Source: Phycisphaeraceae bacterium
Lineage (GTDB): Bacteria; Planctomycetota; Phycisphaerae; Phycisphaerales; UBA1924
Direction: 5' to 3'
Length of the DNA stretch: 45,709 nt
Assembly: GCA_021297895.1 (NCBI GenBank)
Contig: JAJTHN010000044.1
Coordinates: 1-45,709, forward strand
In this document: positions 25,060-34,665 of the stretch, piece by piece
Position numbering within the stretch: the first letter of the stretch is position 1
How the letters are laid out: each line of letters begins with the position of its first letter
Position numbers and translations under genes: made by a program
The notes under the pieces: model-generated
The model's input: the letters and a program-made list of their open reading frames with translations, nothing else
Database searches by the model: none
Told to the model about the DNA's origin: nothing

Positions 25060-25989
25060 ATGCGAGTGTTCTGGGTCTTCATCTTGCTGCTGATCGTCGC
25101 TGGCGGAGCCGCGCTGGGCCTGCGCATGCGGTCGCAGAGTCCGGGCGGGGCGACGACTCCGATTTCCGAGCCGCCATCGGCCAGAGCGATGCCGGTGGCC
25201 ACCGACACGCGAACACCGGAGCCGCCTGCGACCAGCGTTGGGACCGATCGGGTCGCCCCGAAGAGCGGGCCGGCCGACGATGCGCTCGCGCCCGTCGCGA
25301 CGGCGGCGTCATCGGCGACCGAGCCGCCGCGGATCGAGGAACTGCTCCCCTCGCCGACGGCTTACGACCCGGAAGGGCTTTCGACCAGTGGCTCGACAAT
25401 GATCCTTCGAGAGGTTCCCGTTGGATTGACCAGCGACACGCCCGGTGCTCCGGCGGCGGAGGTCTCTGCTTCGGCGTTTGCGCTGCCGATGAGCGAGCGA
25501 TTCCCGGTTGAGCGCCTGTTTCCCGCCAAGGCCGAGCGCACGAGTGACGGCGCGGTGATGCTCGACGGTCGCTTTGCTGTTCCGGGTTCCGGCACGGTGG
25601 AGGATCCGTACCGCTTGTCGTGGGATCTTCTCGTTTCGGCCCAGGAGACCTACAAGCCGCGGCTTGGTCAGACGCGGCTGCCGCAGCGGGTCGCGTGGCT
25701 CGACGGAAAGCACGTGCGGGTGTCCGGCTTCATCGCTTTTCCGATCGCCAGCAACAACCCGCAAGAACTGCTGGTCATGCTCAATCAGTGGGACGGCTGC
25801 TGTCTCGGCGTGCCGCCCACGGCGTACGACGCCGCGGAAGTGAAGCTCGCGTCGCCGGCCTCTCCCGCGCAGCGAATGAGTGTCCACGGCACATTGACGG
25901 GCCGGATGAAGGTGGATCCGTACGAGGATCAGGGCTGGCTGCTCGGCTTGTACATCATCGAGGATGCAAAGCTCGTCGTCGATCAGTGA
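25060..25989 (+). CDS. DUF3299-domain protein, membrane-anchored
   Basis: 309 residues. An N-terminal membrane helix (WVFILLLIVAGGAALGL) is followed by a long Pro/Ala/Thr-rich linker and a C-terminal folded domain (about 190-309). The latter matches DUF3299: LDGKHVRVSGFIAFP, then LLVMLNQWDGCCLGVPPTAYDAAEV and a final beta strand. The cysteine pair in DGCCLGVPP is a conserved mark of the family and could bind metal or form a disulfide. It is 42 bp downstream of the ABC permease and convergent with the CheY-like gene. It is likely part of the same transporter system, possibly as a periplasmic accessory. Confidence 0.8.
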   Translation: MRVFWVFILLLIVAGGAALGLRMRSQSPGGATTPISEPPSARAMPVATDTRTPEPPATSVGTDRVAPKSGPADDALAPVATAASSATEPPRIEELLPSPTAYDPEGLSTSGSTMILREVPVGLTSDTPGAPAAEVSASAFALPMSERFPVERLFPAKAERTSDGAVMLDGRFAVPGSGTVEDPYRLSWDLLVSAQETYKPRLGQTRLPQRVAWLDGKHVRVSGFIAFPIASNNPQELLVMLNQWDGCCLGVPPTAYDAAEVKLASPASPAQRMSVHGTLTGRMKVDPYEDQGWLLGLYIIEDAKLVVDQ

Positions 25990-26007
25990 TCGGCCGACCA
26001 CGGTCCA

Positions 26008-26457
26008 TCAGGTCCGGCCCGGGGGCGGTACGTTGTACTGGCCCCAGTAGCGGTCGAGTTCATTGACGAGCCGCTGGAACTTCTCGAGGTCAACGGGCTT
26101 GACCACGTAGCTGTTTGCGCGATGGGCGTACGCGCGAGCGCGATCAGACTCGGCTTCGCTCGTTGTGAGCACGACGACAGGTATTGTGCAGAGCGAGGGA
26201 TTGTCCTTGATGAAGGACAGGACCTCGTGACCATCGATCTTGGGCAGCTTCAGATCCAGCAGCACGACATCCGGGCGAGGAGCGTCGGCAAAGGGCTCCG
26301 CTCGAGTGAGGTACGCGATCGCCTCTGCACCGTCACGCACCCGGGCCACGCTGTGGGCCGCGCCCTTGTCCTGAAGTTCGAGGAGCACCAGTTCGGCGTG
26401 CGAGTCATCGTCCTCAACCAACAGCAGATGCACGGGTCGTTCATGCGACCTCGGCAT
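26008..26457 (-). CDS. CheY-like response regulator, Rcp1 type
   Basis: 149 residues, receiver only. The motifs are LLVEDDDSHAELV (acidic patch), PDVVLLDLKLPKIDGHEVL (phospho-acceptor Asp), VLTTSEAESDR (Thr) and SYVVKPVDLEKFQ (Lys). This form, with NPSLCTIPVVVLTTS and the long helix alpha5, matches the Rcp1-like regulators that pair with phytochrome-type kinases. The start overlaps the 3' end of the upstream kinase gene by 17 bp, so the two are coupled and are cognate partners. There is no output domain, so it acts through protein contacts or a phosphorelay. Confidence 0.9.
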   Translation of the reverse strand: MPRSHERPVHLLLVEDDDSHAELVLLELQDKGAAHSVARVRDGAEAIAYLTRAEPFADAPRPDVVLLDLKLPKIDGHEVLSFIKDNPSLCTIPVVVLTTSEAESDRARAYAHRANSYVVKPVDLEKFQRLVNELDRYWGQYNVPPPGRT

Positions 26458-28030
26458 GACTGGGCTCCTTGGCCAGAAGTGTCTCTGGAAGCGAGAACCA
26501 GAAGGTCGCGCCGTCCGGAGGTGAAGACTCTACCCACGCCCTGCCGCCATGAAGGCCCGCGATCTTTCGCACGATCGCAAGGCCCACACCGGTTCCTGGA
26601 GAGGACGAGTCTAGGCGTTGAAAGAGCCCGAAAATCCGCTCGTGATGCACCGGCGGCACGCCCGGACCGTTGTCGCGCACGAAGAATCGAAGCTCTCCCT
26701 CGCCCCGTACGCAGCCGACGACGATGCGCCCGCCGGGCTTCGTGCAGGCGTAAATCAGCGCATTGCCGATCAGGTTGTCGAACACCTCGCCGATCTGGAT
26801 CGGGTCGGCCGTGATGAGCGGCATGCCGCACTGCACTTCCAGCGATGCACCGACGCTCGCCAGGCGTTCGGCATAGTCCTCGCCCAGGCCTGTCACGAGC
26901 CGATGGACGTCCACGGTCGATGACTTGTGCGTCACGCGTCCGATGCGGCTGAGTTCCAGCAGATCGTCGATGGTCAGGCAGAGTCTGGTCGTCGCGGAGC
27001 TGATCCGCTCGGCGAACAAGCGGACGCGGTCCCAGCGCTGCACATCCGCATCGCGGATGATGTGCCCGATGAACCCCGAAATCGTCACCAGAGGGCTCTT
27101 GAGATCGTGCGAAACCGTGTACACGAACTGCTCGAGCTCCTTATTCTTCGTGCGCAGGCGAGCGTTCAAGTCGTTCAAGTCCGCCTCTGCGCGCTTGCGT
27201 GAAGTGATATCGCGCGTCGTGATCGCTACACCGTTGCCCAGCGGCACGACCTGATGCTGGAGCCACCTGTCCGGCAGCTCGGGGATATTGATCGCAAACT
27301 CCTCGGAGAGCGGGATCCCGGTCCGCATGACGCGAACATACTTGTCAAAGAAGCCACCGGTCCGATTGATCGGGATCAACTCGCACAGACGCTGGCCCAC
27401 GATCTGGTCGCGACTCCGCCCGATGAGCTCGGCGCCGCGGGAGTTCACATCGCTGAAGACGAAGTCCACGGGTTCATCACCATCAGAGCCGGTGACGGCT
27501 TCAAGCAGGTAGAAGGCGTCAAGGCTGCCCTCCGCGGCCGTGCGATAGCGTTCCCGATTCTCGCGTTCCGCCTTCTCCGTGCGATGCCGCGAAATTGCCA
27601 GCGAGAGCACGCGTGCGACCGCGGTGATCAGATCGACTTCCGCCGCAGTCAGTTCGCGATCATCTTCCCAGAAGATACCGAGCACGCCGAGCGTCTCGCA
27701 CCCGGCGATGATCGGCACGTGAGCCGATAAGCGCACGTCTTCTGATGTCGGCACCGTCGCGCGGATCTGCCCCCGTTCGGTGACGATCTCCCGGGTCATG
27801 AAGGCCCGAGCCGCCGCGAAGCGATCATCCAGAGGAATCGTCGCGGAACCGGCAATGCCAGACGGCCACCCGACAGCCGCCCGCACCAAGAGACCGCTGC
27901 CATCGGGCTGGGGATTGGTGACTTTGACGTACCGGGCCTGAAGGACATCCGACAGCAATCGGACCGCGCGATGCATCAGCAGGTCAGTCGAGAGGGTCGC
28001 GAGCCCGAGTTCCGCCAATTCGGCGAGCAC
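26441..28030 (-). CDS. GAF-PAS sensor histidine kinase (N-terminus interrupted)
   Basis: 529 residues if started at GTG 28030, but that start has no ribosome site and lies inside a longer coding-like frame. A GAF domain comes first (about 1-175, with VKVTNPQPDGSGLLVRAAVG and ETLGVLGIFWEDDRELTAAE). A PAS domain follows (about 185-285). A short coiled stretch leads to a HisKA domain (VYTVSHDLKSPLVTISGF) and the ATPase domain (N-box FDNLIGNALIYAC, G1 RDNGPGVPP, G2 GTGVGLAIVRKIAG). The organisation resembles phytochrome-like kinases without a chromophore cysteine recognised. Upstream, in frame, lies a two-helix membrane anchor separated by one TGA at 28142-28144. Confidence 0.85.
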   Translation of the reverse strand: MLAELAELGLATLSTDLLMHRAVRLLSDVLQARYVKVTNPQPDGSGLLVRAAVGWPSGIAGSATIPLDDRFAAARAFMTREIVTERGQIRATVPTSEDVRLSAHVPIIAGCETLGVLGIFWEDDRELTAAEVDLITAVARVLSLAISRHRTEKAERENRERYRTAAEGSLDAFYLLEAVTGSDGDEPVDFVFSDVNSRGAELIGRSRDQIVGQRLCELIPINRTGGFFDKYVRVMRTGIPLSEEFAINIPELPDRWLQHQVVPLGNGVAITTRDITSRKRAEADLNDLNARLRTKNKELEQFVYTVSHDLKSPLVTISGFIGHIIRDADVQRWDRVRLFAERISSATTRLCLTIDDLLELSRIGRVTHKSSTVDVHRLVTGLGEDYAERLASVGASLEVQCGMPLITADPIQIGEVFDNLIGNALIYACTKPGGRIVVGCVRGEGELRFFVRDNGPGVPPVHHERIFGLFQRLDSSSPGTGVGLAIVRKIAGLHGGRAWVESSPPDGATFWFSLPETLLAKEPSHAEVA

Positions 28031-28141
28031 ATATTGCGCGGAGGTGGGGCGTTGTCCGCGGCGAGCCTGGATTTTGCGATAGATCCACGCAGTTGGGAGC
28101 GCAGCCGCGGCGGCAAGCAGTGCACCGCCGAGCGCGCCGAG

Positions 28142-28255
28142 TCAGACCGAGTTCGCCTCAACCGCCAAAGCGGTTGTGGTCACCCCCGCAAAGTAGGTGA
28201 TCGCCTGTCCGGCGAGGAGGGCGGTTCGACGGGATGGGCGGATGCGTTTTGACAC
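28142..28255 (-). CDS. Detached N-terminal membrane anchor of the sensor kinase
   Basis: From GTG 28255 a 37-residue frame runs to a TGA at 28142-28144: a basic start (SKRIRPSRRT) and a membrane helix (ALLAGQAITYFAGVTTTALAV). Directly past the TGA, in the same frame, a second helix (LGALGGALLAAAAALPTAW), IYRKIQARRGQ and then the annotated kinase continue with no other stop. Third positions stay GC-rich on both sides. This reads as one gene with an in-frame stop. Possible explanations are a nonsense mutation, recoding, restart downstream, or an assembly error. Confidence 0.45.
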   Translation of the reverse strand: MSKRIRPSRRTALLAGQAITYFAGVTTTALAVEANSV

Positions 28256-28632
28256 TGGAGAATAAGACTCAGGCTCAAGAATGGGCCTTCACGTAGAGGC
28301 TTGGCCCACTGCAAAAGTGCTCCCTACGAGGCCCATAACGTGTATCGGAACGATATTGATGATTCCGGGTCTCAGCAATGTGAATCTATAGAACCAAGCG
28401 GTTTCGCCTAGTCTATGCGGGGCAATCACTATGACCAATCATTGGAGTGCCATGACGAAGTCGCGGTGAAACCCACTGACTTGGGCCCGAGATTCCGGAT
28501 GCTGATAAAAACCGGGAAGTTGACCCAAGTTTGGCGGCGCTTTGGCCGACCAAAGTCAAGAGGGAGGCAGATGACCGCCCGTGGATGTCCCGGTCGGCCG
28601 ACAGCAGGAATCTCAGAACGGGAACCAGCCTT
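28256..28632. other. 377-bp divergent intergenic region, lower GC
   Basis: It separates the sensor kinase (minus) from the diguanylate cyclase (plus) and should hold both promoters. It is less GC-rich than the genes. No convincing -35/-10 pair, operator or RNA gene was identified. Short open frames here start without ribosome sites. Confidence 0.5.
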
Positions 28633-30246
<1,614 letters not shown>

Positions 30247-30323
30247 GTGGCGTGTTCTCGACCTTTGCGTTTCGCGAACCGGATGATCGACAAGCCCCGG
30301 CTCGGGCTTTGTGGAGCTGAACG

Positions 30324-30698
30324 ATGAATGACCCGGTCAGCACAGTTCACGGGCGACAGCAGCGGGCCGAGCCGCGGGAGAGATCCGTGGGTATCGAGGT
30401 CGTTGTCCATGGCAAGGGCCTCGCGGCGACCGCGTCTCTCGCGGATCGCTCGCGATCCGGGTGCCTGCTCCGGGTCGAGGGTGCATCGGAATCATGGCAG
30501 GGCCAGACGATCGAGGTGCGTCCGGCACAGGAGCATGGCCCGGCGCTGCTGATGCGCGTGGTGCGCGTGGCCGAGCGGAGCGAGTGCGGGATGCTGCTGG
30601 GGTGTCGACGCGTTCGCGCGACGCATGAAGGTGATCGCGGTCCGTCGATGCGGGTGCACGTGCGCGCCAGCCAGGTCGCGCGGCGTGCGGGGCGATGA
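30324..30698 (+). CDS. PilZ-domain protein, likely c-di-GMP receptor
   Basis: 124 residues, with GGAG about eight bases upstream of the start. The two PilZ binding motifs are visible: RxxxR as R14-A-E-P-R18, and DxSxxG as D41-R-S43-R-S-G46. Beta strands follow (TIEVRPAQ, LLMRVVRVAERSECGMLLGCRRV). Such single-domain proteins bind c-di-GMP and change partner activity. It lies just downstream of the GGEEF diguanylate cyclase, the likely source of its ligand, and probably shares its transcript. Its stop codon directly abuts the stop of the convergent nuclease gene. Confidence 0.8.
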   Translation: MNDPVSTVHGRQQRAEPRERSVGIEVVVHGKGLAATASLADRSRSGCLLRVEGASESWQGQTIEVRPAQEHGPALLMRVVRVAERSECGMLLGCRRVRATHEGDRGPSMRVHVRASQVARRAGR

Positions 30699-32111
30699 TC
30701 AGTCGAGCGTGAATGTCTGTCCGAGCTTCGGCAGGTGTGGCGATACGCCGAGCGTGCGACTGATCGCGTCGGCGAGGGCCTGACGCGGGCGATCTTCGCC
30801 GTGATTGAGGAACCAGTGCCGGGGCATTCGGCCGGCGGATGCGGCGCGGGCCCAGGCGATGAGCGAAGTTCGTCCGGCGTGCGCCGAGAACCCGCCCATG
30901 GTGTGGATCGACGCGCGCACGGCGATGACCTCGCCCATGATTCGGACTTGTGCCGCACCTTCGACCAGTCTGCGACCGAGCGAGCCGTGCGACTGGAACC
31001 CGGCGATGATGACGTGGTTCTGGGGCTTGTACAGGCCGTGGCGCAGGTGGTGCAGGATGCGTCCGCCCGTGCACATGCCCGCGGGTGCCATGATGATCGC
31101 GGGTCCGGAGATATTGTTGATCGCGCGTGATTCATCGCCGGTGCGGGTCAGGCGGAGCGAGGGGAACGTCAGCGGATTGCAGCCGAAGGCCATCGCTGCC
31201 TTGGACTCGTCGTCGAAGAGTTCGCGATGGCTCTGGTACAGGCGTGTGGCATCGACGGCCATGGGGCTGTCGACGAACACGGGCATGCCGTTGAGTTCGC
31301 CGCGGTGGTGCATCTGGCTGAGGTGGTAGATCAGCGACTGCGTGCGGCCGATGGCGAAAGTGGGGATGAGGATCTTGCCGCCTGACTTGCGCGCCTGATC
31401 GATGACGGATCGGAACTGCACGAGGGTCTCGTCGAGCGGGCGGTGGTCGCGATCGCCGTAGGTCGACTCGAGGATGATCGCATCGGCATCTGGCAGCGGA
31501 TGCGGATCGGGCAGGAGCGGGCTGCCGTTCTCTCCGATGTCCGCGGAGAAGTGGACGTTGCGGGTCTGGCCTTTATCGCTGAGTGTGAGCATGAGTGATG
31601 CCGAGCCGAGGATGTGCCCGGCATCAACGAAGCGCATGGACACTCCCGGGGCGACTTCCTGCGTCTTGCCGTAGGCGCACGATGCGAGTCTGCGGAGCGT
31701 CGCGGAGACGTCCTCATCGGTGTAGAGCGGGTCGATGCAGCGGGTCTGGAGCGGTCGTCCGCCGCGGGTCCGCCGGCGGAGGCAGCGGGTGGACTGCTCG
31801 ACCTGCAGGTAAGCGGAGTCGCGCAGGAGGATCTCGGTGAGTGCGATGGTGGGAGGGGTGCACCAGATCCTGCCGCGGAAGCCTCGACGCGTCAGCAGCG
31901 GGAGCCGTCCGGAGTGATCGAGGTGCGCGTGTGTGAGGATGACGGCGTCGAGCGTGGCGGGGTCGAAGGGCAGAGGTCTGCGATTGAGGGCCTCGGCGGC
32001 CGCGCCGCCCTGGAACATGCCGCAGTCGATCAGCACGCGAGCGCGTTCGGTCTGAACCAGCGTGCACGAACCGGTGACTCCGCCCGCCGCGCCGTGAAAC
32101 GTCAGTTGCAT
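30699..32111 (-). CDS. Beta-CASP metallo-beta-lactamase fold ribonuclease
   Basis: 470 residues from ATG 32111, which has AGGAG seven bases upstream. The metal-binding motif is THAHLDH (H61, H63, D65, H66), with FVDAGHILGSA later (motif 3). A beta-CASP insert contains ILIPTFAIGRTQSLIYHL, and the end part has the RNA-specificity domain (GFQSHGSLGRRLVEG, then GGFSAHAGRTSL). This matches the CPSF-73/YSH1-like bacterial family that cuts or trims RNA. It is cytoplasmic. It lies downstream of the MFS gene by 62 bp on the same strand and may be co-transcribed. Confidence 0.93.
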   Translation of the reverse strand: MQLTFHGAAGGVTGSCTLVQTERARVLIDCGMFQGGAAAEALNRRPLPFDPATLDAVILTHAHLDHSGRLPLLTRRGFRGRIWCTPPTIALTEILLRDSAYLQVEQSTRCLRRRTRGGRPLQTRCIDPLYTDEDVSATLRRLASCAYGKTQEVAPGVSMRFVDAGHILGSASLMLTLSDKGQTRNVHFSADIGENGSPLLPDPHPLPDADAIILESTYGDRDHRPLDETLVQFRSVIDQARKSGGKILIPTFAIGRTQSLIYHLSQMHHRGELNGMPVFVDSPMAVDATRLYQSHRELFDDESKAAMAFGCNPLTFPSLRLTRTGDESRAINNISGPAIIMAPAGMCTGGRILHHLRHGLYKPQNHVIIAGFQSHGSLGRRLVEGAAQVRIMGEVIAVRASIHTMGGFSAHAGRTSLIAWARAASAGRMPRHWFLNHGEDRPRQALADAISRTLGVSPHLPKLGQTFTLD

Positions 32112-32173
32112 GAAGAACTCCTGCGGTCCGCACGAGTGTATCGGCGAGTCAAGAGACCGTCGCGGCGCGCGGC

Positions 32174-33520
32174 CTACTTGCCGATGGAGCGCTCGTCGAT
32201 CCACGCGGCACTCTCGGGGCCGTCGAGATTCTCAGGCTTGACCTCGGCCGGCGGCTCGTTCTTGAGTACTCGGAGCAGCTTCCAGAGGAGGATGACCGTT
32301 GTGAAGCGGAGGAACGTTGAAAGCGAGAAGGCCCAGAAGTACGCGTTGAAGTCCTTGCCCAGCACGGCCAGAATCCAGCCGCCCAGAAGCGAGCCGAGGG
32401 TCATGGCGAGCGTGTTGAAGAAGAAGTAACTGCTCAAGATGGCGGTGCGTTCCTCCTCGGGCAAGTGATCCAGGAACAGCAGCCATGTGGCCAGTTCGAA
32501 GCATGCCCATACGACGCCGGAGAAGAGCTGAATGAGCAGGATGTAGTAAATGTTGTCGCTCAGCAGCACGAGCACGCTGATGGGCGCGACGCCGATGCCG
32601 CCGACGAGCAGGAGCGGAATCGGACCGGAGCGACGGGCGATTTTGCCCAGCAGCCCGAGCGCCAGGACTTTGCCGAGCAGCACCGTGCCAACCAGAGCCG
32701 CGTAGACGATGTACGAACGGCCCTGATGCTCGAGGAAGTAGGGGTTCATGAACGGCGCGGAGACGTTGGCCGCGAAGGTGACACAGAGCATGTAGAAGAT
32801 CAGACGGCCATCATGTCCCGACTTCTGGGAGCGGAACCGTCGAATCATCTGCAGGGGGCTGACGTAGCGCATGCCGCTGGGGAGCGGGTCGCGTTCGGTC
32901 TGGCGCATGAGCAGGGCGGTGCTGAGCGCCCGGCAGAGCAGCGCGAGGGCGAAAATGATCGCGAAGTACGGCAGTGCTGACGCCGGGTCGGCGATCTGAC
33001 GCAGAGGCTGCCAGTTCGTGGCCATGCCGAGCGCGGCGCCGCCCAAGAGGAATCCGGCGAGCGTGCCGGCCTGAAGTGAGCGGGATCGAAGGCCAAAGAA
33101 CCTGGCACGCACGGGACGGGGGACGTTGGTGCCGATCCAGGTGCTCCAGGCGGAGCCCGCGGATTGGCCGCTGGCCCAGTAGATCGAAGCGGCAAGGAGC
33201 AGGGCCCACGCGGGGATCGGGCCGATCATGGCGGCGACGATAAGCGGCGCGAACGACGCGGCCTGGATCCCGGCCATGAGGACGGTCCATCGCTTGTGCG
33301 AGCCGAGCCATCGAACGCCCTGAGCCGAAAGCAGTTGAAGGGACGCGCCGATCAGCGCCGGGGCCGTTGCGATGAGGCCACTGACGACCTCGCCCATGCT
33401 CAGGGCCAAGGCGAACGCGGGAATGAACAGCTCGCCGACGCCGACCATCACGCTGTACGCGGTCCCGTCGATCATGCTGCGACGGAGATCGGCACGGCGT
33501 GTCGAGACGGGGCGGCCCAC
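32174..33520 (-). CDS. MFS transporter
   Basis: 448 residues starting at GTG 33520; an in-frame ATG at 33475 is an alternative. About 12 hydrophobic membrane segments are visible (for example LFIPAFALALSMGEVVSGL, ILVLLSDNIYYILLIQLFSG and TLAMTLGSLLGGWILAVLG). Conserved loop features such as FFGLRSRSLQAG after helix 4 suggest the major facilitator superfamily. The substrate is unknown. It begins just after the terminator of the PEP-CTERM gene, and the nuclease gene follows. Confidence 0.85.
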   Translation of the reverse strand: MGRPVSTRRADLRRSMIDGTAYSVMVGVGELFIPAFALALSMGEVVSGLIATAPALIGASLQLLSAQGVRWLGSHKRWTVLMAGIQAASFAPLIVAAMIGPIPAWALLLAASIYWASGQSAGSAWSTWIGTNVPRPVRARFFGLRSRSLQAGTLAGFLLGGAALGMATNWQPLRQIADPASALPYFAIIFALALLCRALSTALLMRQTERDPLPSGMRYVSPLQMIRRFRSQKSGHDGRLIFYMLCVTFAANVSAPFMNPYFLEHQGRSYIVYAALVGTVLLGKVLALGLLGKIARRSGPIPLLLVGGIGVAPISVLVLLSDNIYYILLIQLFSGVVWACFELATWLLFLDHLPEEERTAILSSYFFFNTLAMTLGSLLGGWILAVLGKDFNAYFWAFSLSTFLRFTTVILLWKLLRVLKNEPPAEVKPENLDGPESAAWIDERSIGK

Positions 33521-33576
33521 GGGGCGGGAGCGTATGCGCGGCGGCGTGGCAGACCGGCTCCGTGTTCGCGCCGATC

Positions 33577-33611
33577 AAAAAAACACGGACCCGGCGATCA
33601 AGCCGGGTCCG
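33577..33611 (-). terminator. Rho-independent terminator of the PEP-CTERM gene
   Basis: On the minus strand, CGGACCCGGC and GCCGGGTCCG form a perfect 10-bp stem with a six-base loop, followed by U-rich sequence (seven A on the plus strand at 33577-33583). It lies about 35 bp after the stop codon. Confidence 0.85.
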
Positions 33612-33644
33612 CGATGGAGTACGAGATTCGGTTGTCTCGCGGAT

Positions 33645-34364
33645 TCAGGCGCGACGGCGACGGGAGGCAACCAGACCGCCCAGAGCAACCAGAGCGGCGA
33701 CGCCCGGCGTGGGGATGGTGCCGATGCCATCGGCGGCGAAGTCGGAGCCCGAGGGAGCGTTGTACTCAACCACGATCCGGTCGATGTCCGCGAAGTTGAT
33801 CGTCGGATTGCTCGCGACGAAGTCGGCGAACGAGAAGAGCGACTGGAAGGGGTTGGTCGAGGCGGGGACGTTCACCGTGACCGAGGCGGTCGCGGCGTTG
33901 GGCGTGCCCAGGGCGCTTGAGAGCACGATCGTGACGGGCATCGCCTGGTCGTTGCGGAGGAAGTCGATGGCGATAGCAGTGGCCGCGCCGGTCGACAGGT
34001 CGGTGGACATGTTGAACGCCGGGCCGCCGTAGGTCATGGTCACCTTCGGCGTGACGCCCGTGTCCGTGCTCAGGCTGAGCGAGCCGGAGAGCTTGGTCAC
34101 GACGCGGAGGCGGGAACGATCCTCGGGCTCGACATCGGCCGGGGGTAGACCGATGTACTCAAGAATCGACGAACGATGGCCGCCGAGCACGCCAGAAACT
34201 CCGGCCTGGGAAGCGGACGCGGTGGTGGAGATCGGGGCGTTGGTGTAGTCCACGGTCAGCGTGAACGCTGCGGACTGATAGTCATCGATCTGAACGACGA
34301 ACGCCGAGGCGGACGACGCGAGACCGGCGACAACAACAAAGGAGGCGATAGACGCAAGCTTCAC
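33645..34364 (-). CDS. Secreted protein with PEP-CTERM-like sorting tail
   Basis: 239 residues with an AGGAGG ribosome site. A signal peptide (IASFVVVAGLASSASA) is followed by a beta-strand-rich body and a C-terminal tail: PTPGVAAL, then a hydrophobic helix (ALVALGGLVA) and the basic end SRRRRA. This is the pattern of PEP-CTERM-type signals cut by an exosortase in Planctomycetota, though the motif reads PTPG rather than PEP. It is expected to be displayed or released at the outer surface. No exosortase gene is in the window. It is monocistronic, with its own promoter and terminator. Confidence 0.8.
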   Translation of the reverse strand: MKLASIASFVVVAGLASSASAFVVQIDDYQSAAFTLTVDYTNAPISTTASASQAGVSGVLGGHRSSILEYIGLPPADVEPEDRSRLRVVTKLSGSLSLSTDTGVTPKVTMTYGGPAFNMSTDLSTGAATAIAIDFLRNDQAMPVTIVLSSALGTPNAATASVTVNVPASTNPFQSLFSFADFVASNPTINFADIDRIVVEYNAPSGSDFAADGIGTIPTPGVAALVALGGLVASRRRRA

Positions 34365-34665
34365 ATTCTCTCCTCCTGCACACTCGATGGGCGACTCCGA
34401 GGGCGGGTCTGTGAAGGCACAATATGCGCGATGAAGCGGCGGGTGTCAACGAATCCGCGCAGAGAAGTGGCAAAGGTTTCAGAATATTGGACCAAAGGCA
34501 CCGATCCTGATGCGTCAGTGCATGGGAAGCCCTTAAATTACCCGAAACAGGTGGATGGCTGATCATGTTCCCGGCTCTGGCAGATCGGCCCGGTGGGGCT
34601 ACTCTGAAAGACCCAAAGCACCGTGATGCGATGTTCGGTGAATATCCGTGAATGGAGCAAGCCAA
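34365..34665. other. Divergent intergenic region before the mutase gene
   Basis: About 300 bp between the PEP-CTERM gene and the mutase. It contains the strong minus-strand promoter at 34421-34449. The mutase promoter is not obvious. No RNA gene or B12 riboswitch signature was recognised. Confidence 0.5.
34421..34449 (-). promoter_or_regulatory. Strong sigma70-like promoter of the PEP-CTERM gene
   Basis: A perfect -35 TTGACA (34449-34444) and -10 CATATT (34426-34421) are separated by 17 bp. Transcription would start near 34414, about 50 nt before the start codon. Confidence 0.7.
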
